From contig NZ_JACXBW010000025.1 of the NCBI RefSeq assembly GCF_014712225.1, positions 1 through 48,282 of the forward strand: 48,282 bases of DNA, in the 5' to 3' direction. Shown here one piece after another: positions 7,858 through 15,935 of the stretch (position 1 is the first letter of the stretch; each line of letters opens with the position of its first letter). This stretch comes from Pseudarthrobacter sulfonivorans (GTDB lineage Bacteria; Actinomycetota; Actinomycetes; Actinomycetales; Micrococcaceae). The position numbers and the translations under genes are program-made. Under the pieces are notes generated by a model. The model searched no databases and was not told the origin of the DNA. It saw nothing but the letters and a program-made list of their open reading frames with translations.

Positions 7858-8775
7858 CTACAGGCGGATGGTGAGCGCCCCGGGCTCGATGGTCATTGCG
7901 ACGTGTTTGCCCTCGCCCTCGTGGTCGCCGTCCAGCTGGTAGTCGTCGTTGTGTTCCAGCGTGATTTCCACGGATTTGCCTTGGTAATACTCCACGGAGG
8001 TGTCCTTGCCCCGGCCCTTGCCGATCATGCCGGCGATCACGGAGAACCAACCCAGCTTCCCCTGCGGGGCCAGCACCGCCACGTCCAGCAGGCCGTCATC
8101 CATTTTGGCGTCGGGGAAGATCTCCAGCCCGCCCTGGACCTTGCCGCAGTTGCCCACCATGACGCTGCGGATGCCGCGGTGCACCACGTCCTTGCCGTCG
8201 ATCACGATGGTGGCCTTCACCGGCTTGCCGGGCAGGTTCCGGATCCCGGCGTCCACGTAGGCAAGCCAGCCCACCTTGTCCTTAAGGTCCTCGTTGGTGT
8301 CGGCCATGATGGTGGCGTCGTAGCCCACTCCGGCCATCACCAGGAAGAGCTGCTCCTTGTCGGGGTCGTTGCGGCGGGCACGGACTACGTCGATCTTCCG
8401 CTCAGTTCCCGCCAGAGCCCCGGCCATGGCGCCGTCAAAGTCCGTGACGTCCATCCCCAGGTTGCGGGCCAGGAGATTGCCCGTGCCGAACGGAAGCAGC
8501 CCCATGGGCACGTCCCCGCCGGCCAGCACCTCCGCCACGCACCGCACCGTACCGTCGCCGCCGGCAGCAATAACGACGTCGGCCCCTTGCCTGAGTGCCT
8601 CCTTCGCCTGGCCGACGCCCGGGTCCTCCTTGGTGGTCTCGAGCCAGATGGGCTCGCCCCAGCCGTTCTCGGAGCAGTGCTTGGCCGCGAGTGCCTTAAC
8701 GTCAACCTCCACCGGCTTGGCGGGATTGACGATGATGGCCGGCCGTTTGAGGTCCGTGAAGCCGTTGGCAGTCAT
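7858..8775 (-). CDS. Diacylglycerol kinase-family lipid kinase
   Basis: 305 residues of the DAGK catalytic family (YegS/DgkB-like). It has the N-terminal 'IIVNPAK' strand-turn (residues 14-20), the nucleotide-binding GGDGT motif at 72-76 and the substrate-side segment 'LPFGTGNLLARNLG'. Such enzymes phosphorylate diacylglycerol or related lipids with ATP at the membrane face; the exact lipid cannot be told. The ATG at 8775 follows AAGGA. It is about 45 bp downstream of pntB on the same strand and could be read through from it, though no functional tie is evident. Confidence 0.85.
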   Translation of the reverse strand: MTANGFTDLKRPAIIVNPAKPVEVDVKALAAKHCSENGWGEPIWLETTKEDPGVGQAKEALRQGADVVIAAGGDGTVRCVAEVLAGGDVPMGLLPFGTGNLLARNLGMDVTDFDGAMAGALAGTERKIDVVRARRNDPDKEQLFLVMAGVGYDATIMADTNEDLKDKVGWLAYVDAGIRNLPGKPVKATIVIDGKDVVHRGIRSVMVGNCGKVQGGLEIFPDAKMDDGLLDVAVLAPQGKLGWFSVIAGMIGKGRGKDTSVEYYQGKSVEITLEHNDDYQLDGDHEGEGKHVAMTIEPGALTIRL

Positions 8776-8821
8776 GGGTGTCCTTCGGTGAAGTTGAATA
8801 TGCCTATGGAAAGGCTACTTG

Positions 8822-10195
8822 CTACAAGGCTTTGACGGCGCCGAGCACCTTGGCCAGTGAATCCTTGGCGTCGCCGAAGAGGAGGGACGTCTGCGGTTCG
8901 TACAGGAGCTCGTTCTCAATCCCTGCGAAGCCGGGACGCATGGAGCGCTTCAGGAAGATCACCTGGCGGGCGTCGGACACTTCCAGGATGGGCATCCCGT
9001 AGATGGGCGAGCCGGAGGATGTCTTCGCCGCCGGGTTCACCACATCGTTGGCGCCGACCACCAGCGCCACGTCTGCGGTCCGGAATTCGGGGTTGATCTC
9101 ACCCATTTCCTTGAGCGACTCATATGGCACGTTGGCTTCGGCCAGGAGCACGTTCATGTGCCCGGGCATCCGGCCGGCCACGGGGTGGATGGCAAAGTCC
9201 ACGACGATGCCGCGTGATTCGAGGGCCAGCGCCAGCTCCGCTGCGGTGTGCTGGCCCTGCGCCACGGCCAGGCCGTAGCCCGGCACAATGATGACCCGCT
9301 GCGCGTAGCCCAGGAGCACCGCCACGTCCTCCGCGCTGGAGCACCTGACCGGACGTTCGCTGACGGCGGTGGATCCAGCCGTCGAACCTCCCTTGAAGGC
9401 TCCGAACAGGATGCCCGCCACACTGCGGCCCATCGCCGCAGCCATGGCCCGCGTGAGGATGGTGCCGGAGGCACCCACCAGCGTGCCCGCAACCACCAGG
9501 AGGACATTGCCCAGCACCACGCCGGACGCTGCCACCGCAAGGCCAGTGAAAGCGTTCAGGAGGGAGATGACGATTGGCACGTCGGCCCCGCCCACGGGCA
9601 GCACCAGCAGTGCGCCGGCAACGAGTCCCAGCACCATCAGCAGCACCGCGAGCGCGAGGGAGCCGGTGAGGACGACGGCGACGGCGGTGCCCACCGCGGC
9701 GAGCAGCACCGCCGCCATCACCACAGGGAGGCCGGGGAACACCACCGGGCGGGTGGTCATCAGTTCCTGGAGCTTGGCGAACGTGACGCCCGATCCGGCG
9801 AAGGACACGGCCCCTACCAGGAGCGTGAAGACGATGGCAAGGCGTACCCAGGGGTCTTCGTTGTGGCCGAGTTCCAGAAGCGCTACAAGCGCTGCGGCAC
9901 CGCCGCCCACGCCGTTGAAGAGGGCAACCAGCTGGGGCATCTGCGTCATTTTCACGCGCCGGGCCACGGGGGCGGCCACCGCCGTTCCCACCGCGATGGC
10001 ACCGACGATCCAGGGGATGTTCTCCAGCCTGGCCGACAGGAACACGGTGACGACGGCGAGCAGCGCCCCGAAGGCGCCGATCAGGTTGCCGCGGCGGGCG
10101 GTGCGGGGAGAGCTGAGGCCGCGGAGGGCCAGGATGAAAAACACCGCGGCGGCGAGGTAAAGGAGTGAAGTCCAGACCGGATCGAGGAGGCTCAT
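8822..10195 (-). CDS. pntB: NAD(P) transhydrogenase beta subunit
   Basis: Membrane and NADP(H)-binding subunit of the proton-translocating transhydrogenase, which uses proton-motive force to drive hydride transfer from NADH to NADP+. 457 residues: about nine hydrophobic segments in the first 270, then domain III with 'VIIVPGYGLAVAQGQHTAAE', 'HPVAGRMPGHMNVLLAEANVPY' and 'VVGANDVVNPAA', which line the NADP site. Its ATG overlaps the stop of the preceding small subunit by four bases, so it is translationally coupled within a pntAA-pntAB-pntB operon. Confidence 0.95.
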   Translation of the reverse strand: MSLLDPVWTSLLYLAAAVFFILALRGLSSPRTARRGNLIGAFGALLAVVTVFLSARLENIPWIVGAIAVGTAVAAPVARRVKMTQMPQLVALFNGVGGGAAALVALLELGHNEDPWVRLAIVFTLLVGAVSFAGSGVTFAKLQELMTTRPVVFPGLPVVMAAVLLAAVGTAVAVVLTGSLALAVLLMVLGLVAGALLVLPVGGADVPIVISLLNAFTGLAVAASGVVLGNVLLVVAGTLVGASGTILTRAMAAAMGRSVAGILFGAFKGGSTAGSTAVSERPVRCSSAEDVAVLLGYAQRVIIVPGYGLAVAQGQHTAAELALALESRGIVVDFAIHPVAGRMPGHMNVLLAEANVPYESLKEMGEINPEFRTADVALVVGANDVVNPAAKTSSGSPIYGMPILEVSDARQVIFLKRSMRPGFAGIENELLYEPQTSLLFGDAKDSLAKVLGAVKAL

Positions 10196-10527
10196 TTTCC
10201 CTCTTCCTTGGCTCCGGCGGCTGTTCCCGCGGCTCCGGTACGCACGGCTTCCTTCCGGCCGTGGAACATGAGCAGCATCCGGTCAGTGACCACAAACCCG
10301 CCCACCAGGTTGGCGGTGGCCAGCACCACGGCCAGCAGCGCCACGGCAAGAATCCCCGGGTCCGCTGCCTGGCCGGCCACGATGATGGCGCCCACCAGGA
10401 TAATGCCGTGGATGGCGTTGGCTCCGGACATGAGGGGCGTGTGGAGTGTGCTGGAAACTTTGGAGACCACCTCGAAGCCCACAAACACTGCCAGCACCGT
10501 GACGGTCAGCAGACTCATGCCGTCCAT
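10192..10527 (-). CDS. pntAB: NAD(P) transhydrogenase alpha-2 (membrane) subunit
   Basis: 111-residue membrane subunit with three hydrophobic segments, corresponding to the C-terminal part of the E. coli alpha chain. The split alpha form is usual in actinobacteria and Rhodospirillum. 'SSTLHTPLMSGANAIHGIILVGA' is the conserved transhydrogenase membrane motif. Its start and the stop of the upstream subunit share one base (TGATG), and its stop overlaps pntB by four bases. The last 20 residues are a charged, Ala/Gly-rich tail. Confidence 0.93.
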   Translation of the reverse strand: MDGMSLLTVTVLAVFVGFEVVSKVSSTLHTPLMSGANAIHGIILVGAIIVAGQAADPGILAVALLAVVLATANLVGGFVVTDRMLLMFHGRKEAVRTGAAGTAAGAKEEGK

Positions 10528-11777
10528 CAGATTCCCCCTTCGGTTTGCATGCCGTCGTAATTTGCGGCTTCCATCCGGACGCCGATGTCCGGGACCTCGT
10601 TCTGGATCCTCGGCGCATGGTCGGGCAGTGCCGGGATGAGTGCCGCCAGTGCCTCGGCCGTGGGCAGATGCCGCACGGCGCCGTCGTGCGTGAGGCAGGC
10701 ACCCGCGATCACGTCGTCGTCGAAATCGGGGGCCACCGTGCCGTCGCGGGTCATCAGCGCGAGCAGGTTGGCCACGTTCTTCGCGTAAAGGCGGGACGCG
10801 TCCGAGGCCATCGCGGACGGCGCGTCCTTGAGCCCTACCAGGGTGACGTGGCCGTGGCCGTCGGCGGTGGGCACCAGGATGTCCTCGCCGGGAACGGCAC
10901 CCTCCACGTTGCCGCCGGACTCCGCGGCGAGGTCGACGACGACCGAACCGGGGCGCATGCCCTGCACCATCTGGCGGCTCACCAGGAGCGGTGCGCGCCT
11001 GCCGGGGACCGCCGCCGTCGTAATCAGGACATCGGCCTGGGCGACGTGCGGGGCGAGGAGTTCACGCTGCAGGGCGCCGCGGTCTGCGCTGAGTTCGCGG
11101 GCGTAACCGCCCGAAGCCTCCGCTGTTTCCAGGTCCAGTTTGATGAACGTGCCGCCCATGGACGCCACTTCGTCGGCGGAGGCGGGCCGGATGTCGTTGG
11201 CGGAAACGCGGGCGCCAAGCCGTTTCGCGGTGCCGATGGCCTGCAGCCCCGCGACGCCGGCGCCGAGCACCAGCACGCGGGCGGGCGGGACGGTTCCGGC
11301 CGCGGTCATGTACAGCGGGAAGAACCGCGGAAACCGGATGGCCGCCTCCAGCACGCAGCGGTAGCCGGCCACCAGGGCCTGGGAACTGAGCGCATCCATG
11401 GACTGGGCGCGGGAGATGCGGGGCACCAGTTCCAGGGCGAACGACGTGACGCCGGCATCCGCCAGCGCCTGCACCGTGGCCAGCTCGGACGACGGCGAGG
11501 CCAGGCCCACGGTGACGGCGCCGCTCTTCAGGGCCATCGCCGTCGCGGGTTCCAAGGGCCGCACATGGGCGAGGACGTCCAGGTCAGCAGGATCGAGGTT
11601 GGGGACGATTCGGGCCCCGGCTTGGGCGTACTCGTGGTCGGGGTGGCCGGCGGCGGCCCCGGCGCCCGTTTCGATCAGGACTTCAAGGCCCAGCCCCGCC
11701 AACTGCTTGACCGTTTCCGGTGTGGCGGCAACACGGCGCTCACCCTCATGCCGTTCCCGCGGTATGCCCAGTTTCAA
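10527..11777 (-). CDS. pntAA: NAD(P) transhydrogenase alpha-1 (NAD-binding) subunit
   Basis: 416 residues, soluble domain I that binds NADH. It begins 'KLGIPRERHEGERRVAATPETV', the shared alanine dehydrogenase/transhydrogenase N-terminus, and carries the Rossmann motif 'VLVLGAGVAGLQAIGTAKRLGA' near the middle. The start is TTG at 11777, with GGGAG seven bases upstream. It is the first gene of the pnt operon. The gap to pcaR (11778-11917) contains G/C-rich hairpins, including GGCGCT at 11846-11851 paired with AGCGCC at 11876-11881, which may end the pca transcript. Confidence 0.93.
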   Translation of the reverse strand: MKLGIPRERHEGERRVAATPETVKQLAGLGLEVLIETGAGAAAGHPDHEYAQAGARIVPNLDPADLDVLAHVRPLEPATAMALKSGAVTVGLASPSSELATVQALADAGVTSFALELVPRISRAQSMDALSSQALVAGYRCVLEAAIRFPRFFPLYMTAAGTVPPARVLVLGAGVAGLQAIGTAKRLGARVSANDIRPASADEVASMGGTFIKLDLETAEASGGYARELSADRGALQRELLAPHVAQADVLITTAAVPGRRAPLLVSRQMVQGMRPGSVVVDLAAESGGNVEGAVPGEDILVPTADGHGHVTLVGLKDAPSAMASDASRLYAKNVANLLALMTRDGTVAPDFDDDVIAGACLTHDGAVRHLPTAEALAALIPALPDHAPRIQNEVPDIGVRMEAANYDGMQTEGGI

Positions 11778-11917
11778 CCGCCAGCTCCCTTACGGACGTA
11801 GTTGGCTCGAGTCTATGACCCCCCGGGCGGGATATGCACTCATTTGGCGCTGGCCGTTCGGATGGCCGGTCGTTCAGCGCCGGGCTGTGCGGGCGCCCGG
11901 GCTTCGGCGCCGCCGGG

Positions 11918-12730
11918 CTACCGCCTCGCGGTCAGGTCCGCCGAGATGAGCTTGGCCGTGGCCACAATTTCCTGCGCAACCGAGGCCAGGTACGCTTCCG
12001 GGTCCGGCCGGGCCGCCACGGACTGGGCCTGCAGCGACACATTGACGGCCGCCACCACCTTGGTGGGGCCGTCGTAGACCGGAGCCGCCACGGACATCAG
12101 CCCCAACTCAAGCTCCTGGTCCAGCAGGCACCAGCCCTGGGCCCGGACAGTGTCCAGCACCGCCGTCAGCTGCGGAACGGTTCCGAGCGCCCGCGGCGTC
12201 AGCGGCTTGATCTCCGCGGCGGCAAGGTAGGCCTGGAGCCGGTCGGGCGGCAGGGCGGCAAGCAGCACCCTCCCCATGGAGGTAGCGTAGGCGGGGAACC
12301 GGGTGCCCACCGTGATGCCGACGTTCATGATCCGGCGCGTGGTCACCCGGGCAATGTAGGCGATGTCCGTGCCGTCCAGCACGGCCGCCGAGGTGGACTC
12401 GCCCAGTTTGAGGGAGAGTTCCTCCAGGTGCGGCTGGGCGAGCTGGGGCAGGGACAGCCCGGAGAGGTAGGCGTAGCCAAGCTGCAGGACCTTGGCCGTG
12501 AGCGCGAACGTCTTGCCGTCGGTCCGGACATAGTCGAGCTCAACGAGGGTGTGCAGGAACCGGCGTGCGGTGGCCCTGGTCAGGTCGGTCCGGGCCGCCA
12601 CCTCGGTGAGGGTCATCACCGGGTGGTCGTTGTCGAAGGCCCGGATGACGGCCAGGCCGCGCGCCAGCGACTGCACGTACTGGTCGCTCGCCTGCGGAGC
12701 GGTGCGTGCAGCTGCCGGTGCGTTGGTCAT
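11918..12730 (-). CDS. pcaR: IclR-family regulator of the protocatechuate pathway
   Basis: About 270 residues. The N-terminal helix-turn-helix segment 'YVQSLARGLAVIRAFD...LTEVAARTDLTRATARRFLHTL' is characteristic of the PcaR/PcaU/PobR branch of IclR regulators, which sense beta-ketoadipate or protocatechuate. The effector domain contains 'DIAYIARVTTRRIM', 'FPAYATSMGRVLLA' and a C-terminal 'APVYDGPTKVVAAVNVS'. A TTG at 12739 is possible, but ATG 12730, with AGGA nine bases upstream, fits better. It lies 104 bp after pcaJ on the same strand, separated by a large inverted repeat, so it may have its own promoter or be weakly co-transcribed. Confidence 0.9.
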   Translation of the reverse strand: MTNAPAAARTAPQASDQYVQSLARGLAVIRAFDNDHPVMTLTEVAARTDLTRATARRFLHTLVELDYVRTDGKTFALTAKVLQLGYAYLSGLSLPQLAQPHLEELSLKLGESTSAAVLDGTDIAYIARVTTRRIMNVGITVGTRFPAYATSMGRVLLAALPPDRLQAYLAAAEIKPLTPRALGTVPQLTAVLDTVRAQGWCLLDQELELGLMSVAAPVYDGPTKVVAAVNVSLQAQSVAARPDPEAYLASVAQEIVATAKLISADLTARR

Positions 12731-12771
12731 GGTTACCAATCCTAGAGGGGGGTGGAGGCTCTACCACCGAC

Positions 12772-12828
12772 TGCGGGGCCCCTTCTGCTCCCCGGGATGC
12801 CGCCCGGGAACGTAGTGCGGGCCCCGCA
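12772..12828. terminator. Nested hairpin between pcaJ and pcaR
   Basis: Outer arms TGCGGGGCC (12772-12780) and GGCCCCGCA (12820-12828) enclose a second hairpin CCCGGG/CCCGGG (12791-12796 and 12803-12808). There is no T-run. The position just after the pcaJ stop fits a terminator or mRNA-stabilising structure that separates pcaJ from pcaR. Confidence 0.5.
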
Positions 12829-12834
12829 ACGTGA

Positions 12835-13503
12835 TTAGGCTGCGGCCTTCAGCGGGACGGGCACCAGTTCCTGGAGTTCCTCAAGGGTGCAGCCGAAGGT
12901 CTCGCGGACGGTGACGCCGTCGGGCCCTGTGAGGAAGACGGCCTTGTCGGTGTACACGCGGGTAACGCAGCCGACGCCGGTGAGCGGGTAGGTGCACGCG
13001 TCCACGATCTTGGAGGCACCCTCACGGGTCAGGAGCGTCATCATCACAAAGACGTCCTTGGCGCCGGTGGCCAGGTCCATGGCGCCGCCCACGGCGGGAA
13101 TCGCGTCAGGGGCGCCGGTGTGCCAGTTGGCAAGGTCGCCCGTGGCCGAGACCTGGAAGGCGCCGAGGACGCAGATGTCCAGGTGGCCGCCGCGCATGAT
13201 CGCGAACGAATCGGCGTGGTGGAAGTAGGATGCGCCCGGGAGTTCGGTGACGGGGATTTTGCCGGCGTTGATGAGGTCGCCGTCGATCTGGTCACCCTCC
13301 GCCGCGGGACCCATGCCAAGCATGCCGTTCTCCGTGTGGAGCGTGATGTTCTGCTCCGGCTTGAGGTAGTTCGACACCAGCGTGGGCTGGCCGATGCCGA
13401 GGTTCACGAACGAGCCGGGCTTGATGTCCCGGGCCACGAGCTCGGCAAGGTCATTGCGGCCCAGGGGCTTGTCACTGGTCTGGATGGAAGTTGCGGTACT
13501 CAT
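12835..13503 (-). CDS. pcaJ: 3-oxoadipate CoA-transferase beta subunit
   Basis: With PcaI, transfers CoA from succinyl-CoA to beta-ketoadipate, the fifth pathway step. 222 residues with the class I CoA-transferase B signature: 'FVNLGIGQPTLVSNYL' near 32-47 and 'LHTENGMLGMGP', whose Glu is the expected catalytic residue. Later 'VGGAMDLATGAKDV' is also conserved. The reading frame is open for another 400 bp upstream, but ATG 13503 sits two bases after the pcaI stop and matches the family N-terminus, so the longer form is rejected. Last structural gene of the operon. Confidence 0.95.
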   Translation of the reverse strand: MSTATSIQTSDKPLGRNDLAELVARDIKPGSFVNLGIGQPTLVSNYLKPEQNITLHTENGMLGMGPAAEGDQIDGDLINAGKIPVTELPGASYFHHADSFAIMRGGHLDICVLGAFQVSATGDLANWHTGAPDAIPAVGGAMDLATGAKDVFVMMTLLTREGASKIVDACTYPLTGVGCVTRVYTDKAVFLTGPDGVTVRETFGCTLEELQELVPVPLKAAA

Positions 13504-13505
13504 GC

Positions 13506-14165
13506 TCAGGCCACCTTCACGATGCTGTTGACGTAGATTCCGGGGGTGACGACGTTTTCCGGGTCGAGTCCGCCGGTGGGGACAATCTCGGACACCTGGA
13601 CCACCGTGTGCTTGGCGGCGGCTGCCATGATGGGGCCGAAGTTCCGGGCGGTCTTGCGGTACACGAGGTTCCCCACGCCGTCGGCCTTCAGGGCCTTGAT
13701 CAGCGCGACGTCGCCGTGGATGGGTGTCTCGAACACCTGGCCGCGGCCGTCGATGATGCGGGTTTCCTTGCCCTCGGCCAGCATGGTGCCGTAGCCGGTG
13801 GGCGTGAAGAACCCGCCGATGCCAGCTCCGGCGGCGCGGATCCGCTCGGCGAGGTTGCCCTGCGGGACGAGCTCCAGTTCGATCTCGCCGGCGTGGAACT
13901 TGGCGTCGAAGTGCCATGAGTCGGACTGCCGCGGGAAGGAACAGATCATCTTCCTGACCCGGCCTTCCTTGATCAGCAGGGCCAGGCCCTGATCGCCCTG
14001 GCCGGCATTGTTGTTCACCACGGTCAGGTCCTTGGCGCCGCAGTCCATCAGGGCGTCGATCAGTTCGAACGGCTGGCCGGCATTGCCGAACCCGCCGATC
14101 ATCACGGTGGAGCCGTCCTTGATGCCGGCTACGGCCTCGTTGACGGAATCAACAAAATTCAGCAT
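13506..14165 (-). CDS. pcaI: 3-oxoadipate CoA-transferase alpha subunit
   Basis: 219-residue partner of PcaJ. It has the class I CoA-transferase A motif 'STVMIGGFGNAGQPFELIDAL' (CoA-binding glycine loop) and 'GGFFTPTGYGTMLAEGKETR'. ATG 14165 is two bases after the pcaF stop, with GGAAAGG inside the end of pcaF as ribosome site. The tight spacing with pcaF and pcaJ implies coupled translation of the last three pathway steps. Confidence 0.95.
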   Translation of the reverse strand: MLNFVDSVNEAVAGIKDGSTVMIGGFGNAGQPFELIDALMDCGAKDLTVVNNNAGQGDQGLALLIKEGRVRKMICSFPRQSDSWHFDAKFHAGEIELELVPQGNLAERIRAAGAGIGGFFTPTGYGTMLAEGKETRIIDGRGQVFETPIHGDVALIKALKADGVGNLVYRKTARNFGPIMAAAAKHTVVQVSEIVPTGGLDPENVVTPGIYVNSIVKVA

Positions 14166-14167
14166 GG

Positions 14168-15376
14168 TTATGCCTTTCCAGTGCCGGTGCCGGCGGTGAC
14201 GTTTTCGAGGACGACGGCGAGGCCCTGACCCACGCCGATGCAGATCGCGGCGACGCCCCAGCGTTGCCCGGAGGCCTGCAGGGAGCGGGCGAGGGTGCCC
14301 AGGATCCGGGTGCCGGACGCGCCGAGCGGGTGGCCCATGGCGATCGCGCCGCCATGGGCGTTCACGATGGCGGGGTCGATGCCCCAGGCGTTGATGCACG
14401 CCAGGGACTGGGCGGCGAACGCTTCGTTAAGTTCGACGGCGCCCACCTGGTCCCAGCCGATGCCCGCCTTCGCGAGGGCCTTGTTCGCGGCCTCCACCGG
14501 GGCGTAGCCGAAGAACTGGGGATCGTTGCCGTGCGCGCCGCGGCCGGCGATGCGGGCCAGCGGCTCCAGGCCCAGGATGGACGAAGCGTTCTCACTCCCG
14601 ATCCAGGCTGCGGAGGCGCCGTCGGACAGCGGGGAGGCGTTCCCGGCGGTGACGGTGCCGTTCTCGGCACGGAACACGGTCTTGAGCCCGGCGAGCTTCT
14701 CCGCGGAGGAGCCGGCGCGGATGCTTTCGTCGCGGACCAGGTCGGTGCCCGGGACCGGGGTGACCAGGTTGTCGTAGAAGCCCTCATCCCAGGCGGCGGC
14801 GGAGAGGTTGTGGGAGTTCGCGGCGAACTCGTCCTGCGCTTCGCGGGTGACGCCGTACTTCTCGCGGAGCCGTTCGGTGGCCTCGCCCAGGGAGATGGTC
14901 CAGTCCTTGGGCATGGCCTTGTTCACCAGGCGCCAGCCCAGGGTGGTGGAAGCCAGGGTCATGTCCCCGGCCGGGTAGGGCTTTTCCGTCTTGGGCAGCA
15001 CCCAGGGTGCCCGGGACATGGATTCGGCGCCGCCGACGAGCATGAGCTCGGCGTCGCCGGCGTTGATCTGGCGGGAGGCGATGATCGCGGCGTCCAGGGA
15101 TGACCCGCAGAGCCGGTTAACGGACGTCCCCGGGATCGAGACCGGCAGGCCCGCGAGCAGGGTGCCCATGCGGGCAATGTTGCGGTTCTCCTCGCCGGCG
15201 CCGTTGGCGTTGCCAAACACGACCTCGTCGATGCGCTCGGGGTCCAGCCCCGGCGCGCGCTTCACGGATTCCCTGATCACGTGCGCGGCCAAGTCATCCG
15301 GACGGACGGCCGCGAGGCCGGAGCCGAACTTCCCGAACGGGGTGCGCACGGCGGCGTACACAAAAGCCTGATTCAT
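14168..15376 (-). CDS. pcaF: 3-oxoadipyl-CoA thiolase
   Basis: Thiolase cleaving beta-ketoadipyl-CoA with CoA to succinyl-CoA and acetyl-CoA. 402 residues: nucleophile Cys90 in 'VNRLCGSSLDAA', the 'HGGAIAMGHPLGASG' histidine motif and the C-terminal 'ICIGVGQGLAVVLE' cysteine. The 'RTPFGKFGSGLAAVRPDDL' N-terminus is typical of PcaF/PaaJ. A longer frame begins at 15406, but ATG 15376 follows AAGAGGAGC and matches the family start. The 82-bp gap before it holds a 66-bp palindromic repeat, the only large interruption in an otherwise tightly packed operon. Confidence 0.95.
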   Translation of the reverse strand: MNQAFVYAAVRTPFGKFGSGLAAVRPDDLAAHVIRESVKRAPGLDPERIDEVVFGNANGAGEENRNIARMGTLLAGLPVSIPGTSVNRLCGSSLDAAIIASRQINAGDAELMLVGGAESMSRAPWVLPKTEKPYPAGDMTLASTTLGWRLVNKAMPKDWTISLGEATERLREKYGVTREAQDEFAANSHNLSAAAWDEGFYDNLVTPVPGTDLVRDESIRAGSSAEKLAGLKTVFRAENGTVTAGNASPLSDGASAAWIGSENASSILGLEPLARIAGRGAHGNDPQFFGYAPVEAANKALAKAGIGWDQVGAVELNEAFAAQSLACINAWGIDPAIVNAHGGAIAMGHPLGASGTRILGTLARSLQASGQRWGVAAICIGVGQGLAVVLENVTAGTGTGKA

Positions 15377-15401
15377 GGTGCTCCTCTTAATTTCGTGCGG
15401 T

Positions 15402-15467
15402 CCCAACTAGGTAGCAGTTGATGTCGTTTTGAGGGCTCATAACGACATCTGCTGCTACCTAGTTGGG
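15402..15467. repeat. Palindromic intergenic repeat, copy B, inside the pca operon
   Basis: Arms of 31 bases (15402-15432 and 15437-15467) with loop GGGC, ending CTAGTTGGG on the plus strand and pairing with a few mismatches. It is the same family as 7795-7844. On the minus-strand transcript it begins inside the last codons and stop of pcaC and lies 25 bases before the pcaF start, so a strong RNA hairpin should form between pcaC and pcaF. Confidence 0.85.
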
Positions 15468-15935
15468 CGGGGTGTTGGGTGCGGGTGCGTCGGTGGGGGT
15501 GTCTGTGGCGGCGTCCAGGTCGCGGAAGACCTGCTGCGCGGTCTTGAATGCTGTGTTCGCGGAGGGGACGCCGCAGTAGATGGCCGTCTGGAGCAGGATT
15601 TCCTTGATCTCGTCCCTGCTCAGGCCGTTGGTGATGGCCGCGCGGATATGCATGGCCAGCTCTTCCCAGTGCCCGTGCGCCACCATGGCGGTGATGGTCA
15701 CCGCGGAGCGCATCTGGCGGGAAATGCCGGGCCGGGTCCAGATGCCGCCCCACGCGATCCGCGTGATCATGTCCTGGAAGTCCTCGGTGAACTCATCCTT
15801 GTTGGCGTTGGCCCGGTCCACGTGCGCGGCGCCGAGCACTTCGCGGCGGACCACCATGCCGCCGTCGTAAATCTCCTGGCTGCTGGCGTCCGGCTGGACC
15901 ACGCCGTGCCGTTCAGCGCTGCTGAGCCTGCTCAC
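15459..15935 (-). CDS. pcaC: 4-carboxymuconolactone decarboxylase
   Basis: Decarboxylates gamma-carboxymuconolactone to beta-ketoadipate enol-lactone. 158 residues, against a usual length of about 130. The core runs 'YDGGMVVRREVLGAAHVDRA' to 'EILLQTAIYCGVPSANTAFK', with the family Glu, Cys and His residues. The last 20 or so residues are a low-complexity Thr/Pro/Ala tail, and the stop codon itself is supplied by the palindromic repeat, so repeat insertion may have changed the C-terminus. The start overlaps the pcaD stop by four bases (ATGA). PcaC and PcaD are separate here, unlike the fused PcaL of some actinobacteria. Confidence 0.94.
   Translation of the reverse strand: MSRLSSAERHGVVQPDASSQEIYDGGMVVRREVLGAAHVDRANANKDEFTEDFQDMITRIAWGGIWTRPGISRQMRSAVTITAMVAHGHWEELAMHIRAAITNGLSRDEIKEILLQTAIYCGVPSANTAFKTAQQVFRDLDAATDTPTDAPAPNTPPN

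Noticed and set aside
9120..10484. Long leftward 454-residue frame inside the pnt operon
   Set aside because: Arg/Gly/Pro-rich shadow of pntB and pntAB in a different frame, with no family resemblance and no ribosome site.
8822..11777. Transhydrogenase placed next to pobA to supply its NADPH
   Set aside because: PobA has cofactor-site residues that suggest NADH, and the operons are separated by three unrelated genes, so adjacency is probably coincidental.
12835..13917. A 360-residue leftward frame covering pcaJ plus an N-terminal extension
   Set aside because: The first 138 residues overlap pcaI in another frame and have Arg/Pro-rich shadow composition. PcaJ begins at 13503, right after the pcaI stop.
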